In this document: positions 1-8,438 of the stretch, piece by piece
Layout of the letters: each line of letters begins with the position of its first letter
Numbering within the stretch: the stretch's first letter is position 1
DNA from: Archangium lansingense
Lineage (GTDB): Bacteria; Myxococcota; Myxococcia; Myxococcales; Myxococcaceae
Reading direction: 5' to 3'
DNA: 64,000 nucleotides
Assembly (NCBI RefSeq): GCF_026626635.1
Contig: NZ_JAPNKA010000001.1
Span: 7,440,001-7,504,000, forward strand
Notes under the pieces: generated by a model
Seen by the model: only the letters and a program-made list of their open reading frames with translations
Told to the model about the DNA's origin: nothing
Database searches by the model: none
Program-made: the position numbers and the translations under genes

Positions 1-291
1 TTCACCCGGGGCCAACCTCTGGGCGCGGAGACTTCTGTCTCGGAGCTGCGCCGGCGGCTCGAGTTGCAGCTCGGCGCCGAGTTCCTGCCGGATCGCTTCG
101 AGTTCTTCCCACTCCACCCTCGGTTCGAGGAAGACCAGCTGGACGAGGCCTGGTGCCATAGGCAGTACCTGACGGGCGCCCTGCACCACAAGCTCTCGGA
201 TCCCCTGTTCCAGGCGCTCACCGCGCTGAGGACGCAGGCCCTCCGAACCCCTGGAGGGACACCCCGGGACACGCCCGCGACAAGGAGATGA
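1..291 (+). CDS. C-terminal part of an unrecognised protein (5' truncated by window edge)
   Basis: The reading frame is open from base 1 and stops with TGA at 289-291, so the last 96 residues of a longer protein are visible. The segment is rich in charged and aromatic residues (for example FLPDRFEFFPLHPRF) and I do not recognise the family. Its stop lies inside the AGGAG ribosome-binding site of the DUF4280 gene that follows, so the two are probably one operon. Position next to a PAAR-like gene suggests a secretion-associated role, which is inference only. Confidence 0.6.
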   Translation, partial: FTRGQPLGAETSVSELRRRLELQLGAEFLPDRFEFFPLHPRFEEDQLDEAWCHRQYLTGALHHKLSDPLFQALTALRTQALRTPGGTPRDTPATRR

Positions 292-295
292 CGCC

Positions 296-661
296 ATGGG
301 AAAGCAAGTCGTCATGGGAGCCCTCCTCAAGTGCAGCTTTGGAGCAGCCCCCTCGACGCTGGTGGTGCCGCCGACCAACAAGGTGCTCGCCACCACGCCA
401 GCGGCCAACATCATGGACCACATGCCGATGGCGAACATCCCCTCATTCGGCATGTGTAATTCCAAGGGTAACCCCGCGGTGACCCCAGTGACGCCCATCG
501 TGCCGTGCACCCCGGTCACGGTGACTCCGTGGTCGCCAGGCTGCCCCAAGGTGCTCATCGGCAATATGCCAGCGCTGGAGAGCAACTCCACGTGCAAGTG
601 CATGTGGGGAGGCGTCATCACGGTCGTCAAGCCCGGACAAAAGACTGTCCAGGACGGCTAA
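296..661 (+). CDS. DUF4280 PAAR-like spike-tip protein
   Basis: A 121-residue protein that spans the whole DUF4280 pattern: VMGALLKCSFG at the start, a central IMDHMPMANI and FGMCNSKGNP, then a proline-rich PCTPVTVTPWSPGCPKVLIG and CKCMWGGVI near the end. DUF4280 proteins are PAAR-like caps that sit on VgrG-type spikes of contractile injection systems and can carry or recruit effectors. The start is ATG 296, preceded by AAGGAG at a good distance. The next gene is a probable enzyme, so this is likely a tip-plus-cargo pair for the type VI system encoded to the right. The family call is firm; the partner is inferred from position. Confidence 0.85.
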   Translation: MGKQVVMGALLKCSFGAAPSTLVVPPTNKVLATTPAANIMDHMPMANIPSFGMCNSKGNPAVTPVTPIVPCTPVTVTPWSPGCPKVLIGNMPALESNSTCKCMWGGVITVVKPGQKTVQDG

Positions 662-698
662 AGCCAAATGTCAGACACGGGTGCCATTCTGGTCTCCC

Positions 699-1664
699 AT
701 GGCATCTCTAGACATCTACTTCCTCGACGTCGGACAGGGGGATGGGACGTTCATCATCTGCCCCGATGGAACGACGATACTCGTTGACCTCGGCTCCAAG
801 AAGAACGGCCACATCGCCGGCCAGGACGCCATCGCCACCATCAAGAATCTCATGCCGAAGGGCAAGAAGATCGACTACCTCTTCGTCACCCACGGCGATG
901 GAGACCACTACAACCTCATCCCCGAGCTGGTGAGATCCCATGGCTTCCGCTTCGGCAAGGTCTACTACAGCGGCCCCACGAGTGACTACAACAAGGACAT
1001 GCAGGGCGTCATCGCCGGCTCCTCCTCCGCCGGCTTCCTCGACAAGTCCCACAGCACCGAGAAGAAGCCCCTGCTGACGATTGGCAGCGCCTCCAATCAG
1101 GTCGACGTCTTCCTCCTGTCCGCGAACTACCCCTCCGAGGACGACCGTGACAAGAACGCCAAGAGTATCTGCTTGATGCTCGCCTACGGCTCCCTCAAGG
1201 CCATCCTCATGGGGGATGCCGAGGCCGAGACAGAGGACTTCATCATGAATACCTTCACCAAGGCCTTCCTCAAGGCGGACGTCCTCAAACTCGCCCACCA
1301 CGGCTCTGACAGCACCAACCAAGAGTCCTGGCTGAATGTGGTGCAGCCTCGCATTGTCTCCGCGAGCGCGGACCAGAAATGGGGACACCCCTACTCCAGC
1401 ACCATTGACCGCGTATTGAAGGGCAAGCGGCTCGCGGACATCTACAAACATGGCATCGTCGCGGGCACCTATGACGCGTCGACCAAGGACTACGACTGGG
1501 AGACCCTCTCCATCAAGAAGGCCATCCTCACCAACCTCTACGAGATTACCGGCTCCATGGGCTCCTCCTGGCAGGCCGCTGGCGTTGCCTACGTGGTGCA
1601 ACTCAGAGACGATGGCAGTCTCTCGGTTGGCGACACGCTCAACAACCTCTCCCGCTGGTTCTGA
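699..1664 (+). CDS. ComEC-type metallo-beta-lactamase-fold hydrolase, possible effector
   Basis: A 321-residue stand-alone metallo-beta-lactamase-fold protein. It opens with IYFLDVGQGDGTFI, the strand-turn typical of ComEC C-terminal domains, and has the metal motif THGDGDH (H65, D67, D69, H70), a second metal-region motif LAHHGSDS near residue 202, and a late GHPYSS. ComEC-like domains of this type are nucleases or phosphodiesterases; the substrate here is unknown. I chose ATG 699 over GTG 681 because the conserved fold begins within three residues of it. The gene follows the PAAR-like gene with a 37-bp gap, so a secreted nuclease effector is a reasonable guess. There is no signal peptide. 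Confidence 0.75.
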   Translation: MASLDIYFLDVGQGDGTFIICPDGTTILVDLGSKKNGHIAGQDAIATIKNLMPKGKKIDYLFVTHGDGDHYNLIPELVRSHGFRFGKVYYSGPTSDYNKDMQGVIAGSSSAGFLDKSHSTEKKPLLTIGSASNQVDVFLLSANYPSEDDRDKNAKSICLMLAYGSLKAILMGDAEAETEDFIMNTFTKAFLKADVLKLAHHGSDSTNQESWLNVVQPRIVSASADQKWGHPYSSTIDRVLKGKRLADIYKHGIVAGTYDASTKDYDWETLSIKKAILTNLYEITGSMGSSWQAAGVAYVVQLRDDGSLSVGDTLNNLSRWF

Positions 1665-1689
1665 GTTGACCATCCTGGTACCGGACGGC

Positions 1690-1810
1690 GCTGCGGCACG
1701 CGGTGGCCGCCGCGACGGCCGCGGCGATGGGAGTGCTCCCCCTCCATGACGTGCATGCCGGCCACGGTGGCTCCGTGGCCGCCTGGCAGCCCCAAGCGCT
1801 GCCCCCTTCC
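1690..1810 (+). pseudogene. Frameshifted remnant of a second DUF4280 PAAR-like gene
   Basis: Just after the metallo-beta-lactamase gene the + strand encodes AVAAATAAAMGVLP in one frame and, from 1746, MTCMPATVAPWPPGSPK in the next. Together they match the second half of a DUF4280 domain; the intact gene at 296-661 reads PCTPVTVTPWSPGCPK at the same point. No start codon, N-terminal half or C-terminal CMWGG block remains. The scrap is a decayed tip gene and suggests that tip/effector cassettes have been exchanged here. Confidence 0.6.
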
Positions 1811-1815
1811 TCGAC

Positions 1816-2850
1816 CTATCGGCGCCTTCCCGAGTGGCCGTCAGACACCGCGATCCGGATGTCGTCGTGGTTTACACTGCCCTCCATGGGGATATTTCTT
1901 TCAATCAGCATTCGATTGACGTCTTCGTTGACGAAATCATACATGAACACATTGACGTCATTATTCCCCTGGACGGCATCAACGTACCTTCCATAGGCTT
2001 CCGCAGCATCACCATCCCAGCCACCATAGGGCGAGTACTCAGGGTCGGGTCGATTCCTCTCGATGAGCTTCAACCTGAATTCGCGGCTGGTGTTATCGAC
2101 GATGGACGTATGTCCGGCGAAAACATCCCTGACACCGGCGGTGATCGTGAGATAAAACATCTCCAAGTGGGGTACAAGCTGGACCTGGTCTTGAGCCTTT
2201 CGTTTCTCGTTCTGCTTCTCCATCACCTTCCTGATGTTGTTGCACTGGGGGGCATCGCCGTTGAGCCACAACATCGAGCGGGGTTGGTCGAAATGCTTGT
2301 CGGAGGTTGGCGTCTTCTTGCTCACCAGTTGCAAGCCGCCCCGCCGTCCCTCTTCTGCGTCGAATACGCCGAGGATCTTGCCCCGCAGGTTGCCCAGCTT
2401 CATGTCGGCCAGGTTCCTTGGCGCGCGGCTGGTGAAGAGGAAATCGCTCAACTCGTACTCGATCATCCGGATCGCATCGTCGTGGGCAGCCTTGGAGGTA
2501 GAGAACTTGATGATGACCACTTCCTCGGTGCTCGACTCCATGAAGTCCTGCAGGTCTCTCATGACATTGGAGAACTCGGGACCATAGCTCCCAAACCAGT
2601 CCGACTTGTCCTTCTTGATGAAGTGGCCAGGGCGGAGGGTCTGCCCGTCCTTGTAGACCCGGATGTCAAAAAAGCGAGTTCCGATATTGAGTTGCTGCTT
2701 GATGGTGAGGAACTGGGTGACGGTCTTCGCCACTTTGCTCCCGCTGCCGGATCTGACCTTGTACATGCAGGCATCATGACTCCCTGGCATGACGAGCTCA
2801 GAGAGCCTGACGTTGTCATCGATTTCGTCCATCCATTTGTCAAGTCCCAT
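1816..2850 (-). CDS. PI-PLC X-domain phospholipase, likely T6SS effector
   Basis: A 344-residue protein with the phosphatidylinositol-phospholipase C X-domain signature: MPGSHDA with H25 and D26, then RFFDIRVYKDGQ (R64) and LRPGHF (H76), the spacing expected for the two catalytic histidines and the arginine. It has no signal peptide, as expected for a substrate of a contractile system. It is the last gene of the leftward type VI operon, directly downstream of the deaminase-like gene. Likely role: membrane-lipid hydrolysis in a target cell. The lipid substrate and any immunity protein cannot be read from the sequence. The fold call is strong, the effector role inferred from position. Confidence 0.8.
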   Translation of the reverse strand: MGLDKWMDEIDDNVRLSELVMPGSHDACMYKVRSGSGSKVAKTVTQFLTIKQQLNIGTRFFDIRVYKDGQTLRPGHFIKKDKSDWFGSYGPEFSNVMRDLQDFMESSTEEVVIIKFSTSKAAHDDAIRMIEYELSDFLFTSRAPRNLADMKLGNLRGKILGVFDAEEGRRGGLQLVSKKTPTSDKHFDQPRSMLWLNGDAPQCNNIRKVMEKQNEKRKAQDQVQLVPHLEMFYLTITAGVRDVFAGHTSIVDNTSREFRLKLIERNRPDPEYSPYGGWDGDAAEAYGRYVDAVQGNNDVNVFMYDFVNEDVNRMLIERNIPMEGSVNHDDIRIAVSDGHSGRRR

Positions 2851-2916
2851 AACGGCTCCACTGGAGTTCTTGGTTCGGGAAGGTGGAAGTCTCGCGCTCG
2901 GGCCTGCTGCTCCACC

Positions 2917-3834
2917 CTAGGGCTCATTCTCCTGGACCTTCGACAGGGCATTGCTGACGACGTTCTCCATCAGGAAATCATAAGTCCCCTGCTTGATGGG
3001 GACGTCGAAGCGCTTGAGCTTCTTGTATGGAGTCATTGGCTCCCGCAGTTGCCCCTGCAAGTCAAAAACCCTCTGGATTTCCGGGTGTTTCATCGAGACG
3101 TGTGCCGTACTCGTCGTTCGCCGGACTGATTCAAGCTGGCTGATCTTCACCTGCACGCGGGATTCCATGTCCTGGAGGAGAGGAGGGACGCTCCAGCCCA
3201 GGTCATAGGCGATATGCGCTCCGCGGTAATCGAATCTGAATCGCCTCTTGCTCCAGGAGTTGTATTCATCGAGGAGGATCGCGCACTTGGCGCAACAGAG
3301 GAGCGAGACACCGATATACACCAGGGGAGGCTTCTTCGGACCAGCGAATCCGCCCTGATGAAGATGGTTGATGATGCGGAGCTCCGCATGCAAATCCTCG
3401 GTGTCACAATCAACCTCTTCAGCCCCTGATTCCGATGCAATGTAGAGATACTCGTTCGTGGCGACCAGGAACCGCTCGTCGTCACGAAGCGCAGCGAACG
3501 CGACACAGGTCGCTCCGGAATTCTCTTGAATGTAGGCAGCGACCCAGTCCCACGCATGCGCGAGATCATGATGCATGACCCCATCCTCCCGGAGAGGGGT
3601 CTTGTCGCTGGCCACCGCTTGCCACCATCCCTTGAATCGCTCGTCAACGTAGCCTCTTGCAGCCTTGATCTGGTTCCTTTCGACGTGATTGGCGACCTCG
3701 TCGAGAAGCTGGTCACGGACCGAATCCTTGAAGCCTTCATCCATGAGCGCTTTCGCCCCCGACAAGATCGACGATATGCGGGCACGAACGAACCTCTCGA
3801 GCTGCTGCTTTCCTTCTAGGGTCTGTGGATCCAC
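2917..3834 (-). CDS. Cytidine-deaminase-fold toxin, likely T6SS effector
   Basis: The C-terminal half carries the zinc site of the cytidine-deaminase superfamily: DLHAELRIINHL (H149-A-E151) and, about 30 residues on, LLCCAKCAILL with C181-x-x-C184. The N-terminal 130 residues are helical and look like a trafficking region. Bacterial toxins with this arrangement deaminate cytosine or adenosine in DNA or RNA. The frame is open far upstream but overlaps tssF; I placed the start at GTG 3834 because GAGGAG lies nine bases before it and just after the tssF stop. That start is uncertain. Predicted length is 305 residues. It lies between tssF and the phospholipase gene. Confidence 0.7.
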   Translation of the reverse strand: MDPQTLEGKQQLERFVRARISSILSGAKALMDEGFKDSVRDQLLDEVANHVERNQIKAARGYVDERFKGWWQAVASDKTPLREDGVMHHDLAHAWDWVAAYIQENSGATCVAFAALRDDERFLVATNEYLYIASESGAEEVDCDTEDLHAELRIINHLHQGGFAGPKKPPLVYIGVSLLCCAKCAILLDEYNSWSKRRFRFDYRGAHIAYDLGWSVPPLLQDMESRVQVKISQLESVRRTTSTAHVSMKHPEIQRVFDLQGQLREPMTPYKKLKRFDVPIKQGTYDFLMENVVSNALSKVQENEP

Positions 3835-3847
3835 TGGCGCCAACTCC

Positions 3848-5512
3848 TCATGAACGTGACAACCGCAATGGCTTCTCCACCCGTGAGAGCCTGGCCTCGA
3901 GCTCGATGACATCCTCGGTGCTCCAGGCCCCGAGCAGGTCCAGCAGCCTCTCCAGGAACAGATCCACGGTGGGCAGCAGCGTGGCGTCCAGGTCGGAGAG
4001 AGCAAGCTGGTAGATGTACTTGAAGCCCGCGGCACTCCGGGCGAAGGGCTTGGACTGCACCTTCACCGAGGTGAAGTGCCTCACCAGCTCGCGGAAGTAG
4101 CGCTGCTCGCGCACCCCCAGCGTCTCCAGCAGGAAGACGAGCTCCTCCAGGCCGAGGAAGCGCTGGGTGCGAAGGGAGAGCAATTGGAGCAGCGCCTGCT
4201 GGCTGTGCTCCAGGGGGTTGTCGATTCCAGGCTTGACGGCCCCCACCAGGCTCCACTGCACGCCTTCGAGAGAACGTTCCGCCAGAACAGCCCGGTAGCC
4301 GCTCGCATCGAATTGGGCGGGAAGAGGCTGGTGCCAGCTCGCTTCCACCGCCACCCGTGCCGGCTTCATGAATGCGCCCGGCAGCTCCAGGGACAGCCAT
4401 GTCTTGCGCGCCCCACCCTGCCCTTCATTCTCGAGCTCGTAGGTGCCCGGCCCACCGGAGATGGCCCCTGGACGCAGCGGCACCATGCCCTGGCTCTCCA
4501 TCTGATAGACGCCCAGCACGGAATGCACCCGGTAGCCGCTGCTGACCTCGGGGTGTTGAATGCCGTGACGTTCCCTGGTGCCGTCGTGCTCGATGGGGTT
4601 GGACATGCCTCGCTGGAGGTTCACCACGGGCACCGCGTGCAACACGAACGTCTCCGGGGTGAGCACCAGCTCCAGCGGCCAGCGCCCGGCCAGCTCGAGG
4701 CACAGGGTGAAGCCGCGCCAGTTGCGTGGCGGCGGCGGCACCTGCACCTCCAGGAAGAGCTCCTGCTGGGGAAAGTGGATGAAGGAGCGCACCCGCTGCA
4801 ACGGATGCTCGAAGGGCTCGGCCTCGGAAGCGGAGAGCCGAGGAGCACCGAAGCGCACCGGGCCCCGCGCCCCCCCAGCGGGCCCCACCGCCACCTCGGC
4901 GCCACGCTCGTCGAAGAGGACACTCGCCGCGCGCACGCCGTGCTTCAGGTGGTGGAACATCGCCAGCGAGGAGCGGAAGTCATTGAGGTGGTTGATGTAC
5001 AGCCGCAGGGCACCAGGCTCGTCGTTGCGGGGAAAGCCGCTCTCGAACGTCAGCCGCAGACGGCAGGCCTCCGCGCCGCGCTGCTCCACCCGCACCTGGC
5101 TCAGGCTGATGGGCAGCAGCCGCAACGAGGCCTGGGTCTGGAAGGTGAGCGGCCCCGTGGGGGCCGAGGCGCTTCCGGGGTTGAGCAGCAGCGGCGTGCC
5201 CCTCGGCAACTCGGTGGCGTCCACGAAACGGGCGTCCGGCACCGCCCGCAGCATGGCCATGGCCGGCACGGGATCGAGCAGATAGGAGAAGTGCTGCTGG
5301 AACAGGCGCATCGTGCCGCGGGCCAGCGCGCGCTGCCCGGCCTGCCGCGTGCGGGTGGAGAAGAGCGCGAGCGCCTCGATGAGCCGCCGCACATCCTGGT
5401 CCTCGCGATCCAGCGGCGCCGCGGGATGGAGCGCGGTGTAGCTCATCCGGAACTTCTCCAGCGCCTGAAGCTCCTCCAGGAAGGCCTTGTAGAGCGTGTC
5501 GTCCATCTGCAT
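3848..5512 (-). CDS. tssF: TssF, T6SS baseplate subunit
   Basis: A 554-residue protein that begins DDTLYKAFLEELQALEKF and continues as a TssF-type baseplate wedge protein, with the usual size of 550-620 residues. TssF joins TssG, TssE and TssK in the wedges of the type VI baseplate. The gene starts three bases after the stop of the VgrG-like gene, consistent with translational coupling. A second in-frame ATG lies two codons downstream (5506) and could be the true start. TssF is followed immediately by the deaminase-like effector gene. Confidence 0.85.
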   Translation of the reverse strand: MQMDDTLYKAFLEELQALEKFRMSYTALHPAAPLDREDQDVRRLIEALALFSTRTRQAGQRALARGTMRLFQQHFSYLLDPVPAMAMLRAVPDARFVDATELPRGTPLLLNPGSASAPTGPLTFQTQASLRLLPISLSQVRVEQRGAEACRLRLTFESGFPRNDEPGALRLYINHLNDFRSSLAMFHHLKHGVRAASVLFDERGAEVAVGPAGGARGPVRFGAPRLSASEAEPFEHPLQRVRSFIHFPQQELFLEVQVPPPPRNWRGFTLCLELAGRWPLELVLTPETFVLHAVPVVNLQRGMSNPIEHDGTRERHGIQHPEVSSGYRVHSVLGVYQMESQGMVPLRPGAISGGPGTYELENEGQGGARKTWLSLELPGAFMKPARVAVEASWHQPLPAQFDASGYRAVLAERSLEGVQWSLVGAVKPGIDNPLEHSQQALLQLLSLRTQRFLGLEELVFLLETLGVREQRYFRELVRHFTSVKVQSKPFARSAAGFKYIYQLALSDLDATLLPTVDLFLERLLDLLGAWSTEDVIELEARLSRVEKPLRLSRS

Positions 5513-5515
5513 GGC

Positions 5516-7132
5516 CTACTTCTCCTCCTTGACCTGAATCTTGAGCCGGCCCTCGGCCACCTCGATGAGCTGGGTGTCCTTGTCGGAGGTGCGCAGGATG
5601 CGCAGCAGAGGCTTGGAGTCCTCGTAGATGTGCCGGATGGACGTCTCGCTCTCGGGCTTCTTGCCCAGCAGCAGGTGGTTGCCCTGAGACTCCTTGGGGA
5701 GCTTCGCCCCCGGGCGCCAGGCCAGGAACCGCTCGAGCACGGCGCTCCGGAAGTCCAACGCGATCAGCACCCGCGCGCCCTTGTCCGCCGGGAAGTAGAA
5801 GTGCCCTGGCTGCTGGTGGGGGTCGTAGGGCACCAGCACCTCCTTGTCCCAGAGCGGCAGCTTCACCCGGTAGTACTCCAGCGAGGTGTCCGAGTCCTGC
5901 CTGGCCTCGTAGGTGAGCTCGTCGTCCTGGCCCACCTCGCTCACGACCGTGCCCTCGACGTAGAAGGGCCAGCGGGGACGGGTGAAGGAGGGCCGCCGGA
6001 AGGTGGGATCCGCTTCCAGCTCCAGCGTGGCCGTCATCTCCATCTCGTAGTTGTTGGTCTCGTCATTCAGGGTATCGGCTGGATCCTTCAGCTCCGCCCG
6101 AGCCCGCAGCTCCAGGCGGTACAGCCGGTACTTCTTGCCGTTCGTGTAGAGCTTCGTGCTCCAGTCCTCGCCGAAGCCGTAGAGCCCGTTCAGCAAGAGC
6201 GTGATGCTGGGATAGCGCCGGAAGTGCACACACAGCTCCGGCTCGGGGGCGCGCTGCCGCTTGCCCTCCAGCGTCGCCCGATCCGTGAGCGTGCTCTCCA
6301 GGGGCGAGGTGAGCAGGTACTCCTGCCGCACGCCCTCCATCTTGTTGGCGTTGTCCACCTTCTTCTCGCGCGTGCCCGCCTCCACGTAGCTGTTGAGCAC
6401 CGCCGCGTGATCGCGCCGCGGCTCGGGCAGGCACACCTCCAGCTCCGCCACGTCATCCCGGGGCAGCTCGATCGCCTTGCCCCCCTTGGGCTTGCTGTCG
6501 CTCAGCTCGTACTTGCCGGTGGCGGGATCGTAGAAGAGCCCCGCGTTCTCCCGCGCCAACAGCCAGTGGATGAAGTCATGGAAGCTGGCCGCGTTGCCCT
6601 CCGCCCCCAGCCCCAGGGTGTGGAGGGGCAGCTGGGTCTTCGCCGCCTCCCATTTGAAGGACAGCTCCACCCCGTCGGGCTTGTGGGCCTCGATGACCTC
6701 CTGGAGCTTCTGATCCACCCAGACGCCCGTGGGGAAATGCTGCCGCCACAGCACCGTGCCCCGGTCCGAGAACCGCACCCGGTAGCGCCGCTGCAGCACG
6801 GGAGCGTCCTGGACGTCCGAAAAGGCGCGCTCGTGCACCCACCGCTCTTCCACCAACCCCGTCAGCTCCAACCCCGAGGCATCGCCTCCCTCGACGTCGT
6901 AGGCCCGGTCCAGCTTCAACACCGCCTCGATCGGATCCTTCTTGACGAAGTGCTCGAAGAGCTCGTCCTCGCTCGCGCTCACCTGTGAGACGGCCCACCA
7001 CTCCACCGAGGCGGAGAACCCGTAGCTGTGGACCTCCACGGACAGGCGCTTGATGTTGCCGGCGGGGACGGTGAACTCCTTCCCCTTCGGATTGAGCACC
7101 AGCATCGCCTTCAGCCGATCAACGAAGCTCAT
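5516..7132 (-). CDS. VgrG-like spike/hub protein
   Basis: A 538-residue protein in the slot of the spike gene. The first part (about residues 15-350) resembles a gpD/gp27-type hub (KRLSVEVHSYGFSASVEWWA, ARENAGLFYDPATGKYEL). Residues about 380-470 look like an OB-fold gp5 domain (FYVEGTVVSEVG, DKGARVLIALDF). The long beta-helical needle usual at the end of VgrG is missing; a separate needle-like gene sits at 14624-15229. ATG 7132 was chosen because it overlaps the tssE stop by one base. It is diverged from classical VgrG, so the name is given as VgrG-like. Confidence 0.7.
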   Translation of the reverse strand: MSFVDRLKAMLVLNPKGKEFTVPAGNIKRLSVEVHSYGFSASVEWWAVSQVSASEDELFEHFVKKDPIEAVLKLDRAYDVEGGDASGLELTGLVEERWVHERAFSDVQDAPVLQRRYRVRFSDRGTVLWRQHFPTGVWVDQKLQEVIEAHKPDGVELSFKWEAAKTQLPLHTLGLGAEGNAASFHDFIHWLLARENAGLFYDPATGKYELSDSKPKGGKAIELPRDDVAELEVCLPEPRRDHAAVLNSYVEAGTREKKVDNANKMEGVRQEYLLTSPLESTLTDRATLEGKRQRAPEPELCVHFRRYPSITLLLNGLYGFGEDWSTKLYTNGKKYRLYRLELRARAELKDPADTLNDETNNYEMEMTATLELEADPTFRRPSFTRPRWPFYVEGTVVSEVGQDDELTYEARQDSDTSLEYYRVKLPLWDKEVLVPYDPHQQPGHFYFPADKGARVLIALDFRSAVLERFLAWRPGAKLPKESQGNHLLLGKKPESETSIRHIYEDSKPLLRILRTSDKDTQLIEVAEGRLKIQVKEEK

Positions 7133-7509
7133 CACTCCTCCTCCGGCTGGGTCTGGGGGGCCACGGCCATGGCGCGGGTGTACGGATCGATCAGCACGGA
7201 GAGCGGCTCGGCGGTGTGCCGGAGCCTGCAATGCACCACCAGGCGCAGCCGGCCATTCTCCCCCTCGTAGTCCTCTTCGATTTCAGTCACCTCGACGCGC
7301 GGCTCGTAGAGGCGGATGTTCTCCCGGATCTCCGCGCCGAGCTGGCCGAGCATCTCCTCGGCCGTGCGGAAGCCGGTCTCGCTCAGACCAAAGCCCGGGA
7401 GGAAGGAGGCCGCGCCCCGCTTGGCGTTCAGCAGGTGGTGCAGGTTGCGCAGCACCTCCTCGAGGAGCGTCTCCTCGCGCCCGAGAAATCTGCGGGACAG
7501 GAAGCTCAT
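7132..7509 (-). CDS. tssE: TssE, gp25-like baseplate wedge protein
   Basis: A 125-residue protein with the gp25/TssE layout: an N-terminal helix, the region GFGLSETGF, then the conserved basal block IRLYEPRVEV and a C-terminal strand pair. TssE is the baseplate subunit that seeds sheath assembly. The start overlaps the tssG stop by four bases, and the stop shares a base with the start of the VgrG-like gene, so the three genes are tightly coupled. Confidence 0.9.
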   Translation of the reverse strand: MSFLSRRFLGREETLLEEVLRNLHHLLNAKRGAASFLPGFGLSETGFRTAEEMLGQLGAEIRENIRLYEPRVEVTEIEEDYEGENGRLRLVVHCRLRHTAEPLSVLIDPYTRAMAVAPQTQPEEE

Positions 7510-8426
7510 GCCGCGTCCCTCCTGCCACCGGGTGACGGCGCGGCCCGCGGGCGTGGGGGCTCGGCGGTGTTTCCCAGGAAGATGACCACCCGGTGTCCCA
7601 GGAGGGTGCCCCCGTGAAGACGCTCGTAGCCCAGGTACCCGCGCTGCGCGAGCCGGGCCCAGACCGCGTGGGCCGCCACCGTCAGGCCCACCTCCAGGCG
7701 CACCCGCGCGGGGGCCAACAACGGCAACAAGATCTCGTACAGGCGGTGCTCGACCACCTCGGGCCAGCCCCGCCCCCGCGCGTCCGCCTCCTCCTCGGCG
7801 TGCAATTCCACCTGGAAGCCGGCGCTCTCGGAGGTATAGCTGTCTCCCAGCACCGCCGTGCCGTCCAGCGGCGAGGTGCCGGTGCGCACCTCATGGCCGC
7901 GGGTGATGTCGCGGAAGGGGCTCCGGGACACCCACACCCGCAACTCCGGGAAGTAGAGTTGGAAGAACCACTGGAGCGTGGTCACGGACCCCACGCCCAG
8001 CATGCGGAAGTAGAAGCCCTTCGTCCGCTCCCAGTCGCCCACCAGCGCGCTGTCGTGCTCGGGGTAGAGCGCCCGCGCGAAGCCCTCGAGCAGCCGGTGA
8101 TCGAAGAAGCGGATGAAGTCGAAGAAGCTGTCGGGCTGCGGGCACTGCTCCGCCACCTCCAGGAAGTAGCTGGGCAGCAGCGCGTTGGCGCCGAGCAACC
8201 CCAGGTTGAGCGTCACCACCACCCGCCGCAGGGGCGAGCGATGGAAGGTCACCGCCTCCACGAACGCCGCCGGCGAGACGGGCTCGGGGTTGCTCTCGAA
8301 GAGGATATGCCCGGGCGGGTAGCCCTCCGCCTCCAGCAGCCGCAGCAGCGGCCCCAGCTCGAACTCCCGGGCCCGGGCGGCGATCCGCTCCTCGGTGGGA
8401 GAGAGCTCCGTTGTCGTGGCACCCAT
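7506..8426 (-). CDS. tssG: TssG, T6SS baseplate subunit
   Basis: A 306-residue protein with the usual TssG length and pattern: an N-terminal acid-helix region (EFELGPLLRLLEAEG), then VTLNLGLLGANALLPSYF, and the motif DFIRFFDHRLLEGFARALYP typical of TssG/ImpH proteins. TssG pairs with two TssF copies in each baseplate wedge. It is encoded directly upstream of tssE with a 4-bp overlap, and about 12 bp downstream of the TssA-like gene. Confidence 0.85.
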   Translation of the reverse strand: MGATTTELSPTEERIAARAREFELGPLLRLLEAEGYPPGHILFESNPEPVSPAAFVEAVTFHRSPLRRVVVTLNLGLLGANALLPSYFLEVAEQCPQPDSFFDFIRFFDHRLLEGFARALYPEHDSALVGDWERTKGFYFRMLGVGSVTTLQWFFQLYFPELRVWVSRSPFRDITRGHEVRTGTSPLDGTAVLGDSYTSESAGFQVELHAEEEADARGRGWPEVVEHRLYEILLPLLAPARVRLEVGLTVAAHAVWARLAQRGYLGYERLHGGTLLGHRVVIFLGNTAEPPRPRAAPSPGGRRDAA

Positions 8427-8438
8427 GACTCGCCTCCC

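Noticed and set aside
4076..6988. A 970-codon open frame on the + strand
   Set aside because: It is antisense to tssF and the VgrG-like gene, has the Arg/Gln/Leu/His-rich composition of a shadow frame in high-GC DNA, and shows no recognisable motif.
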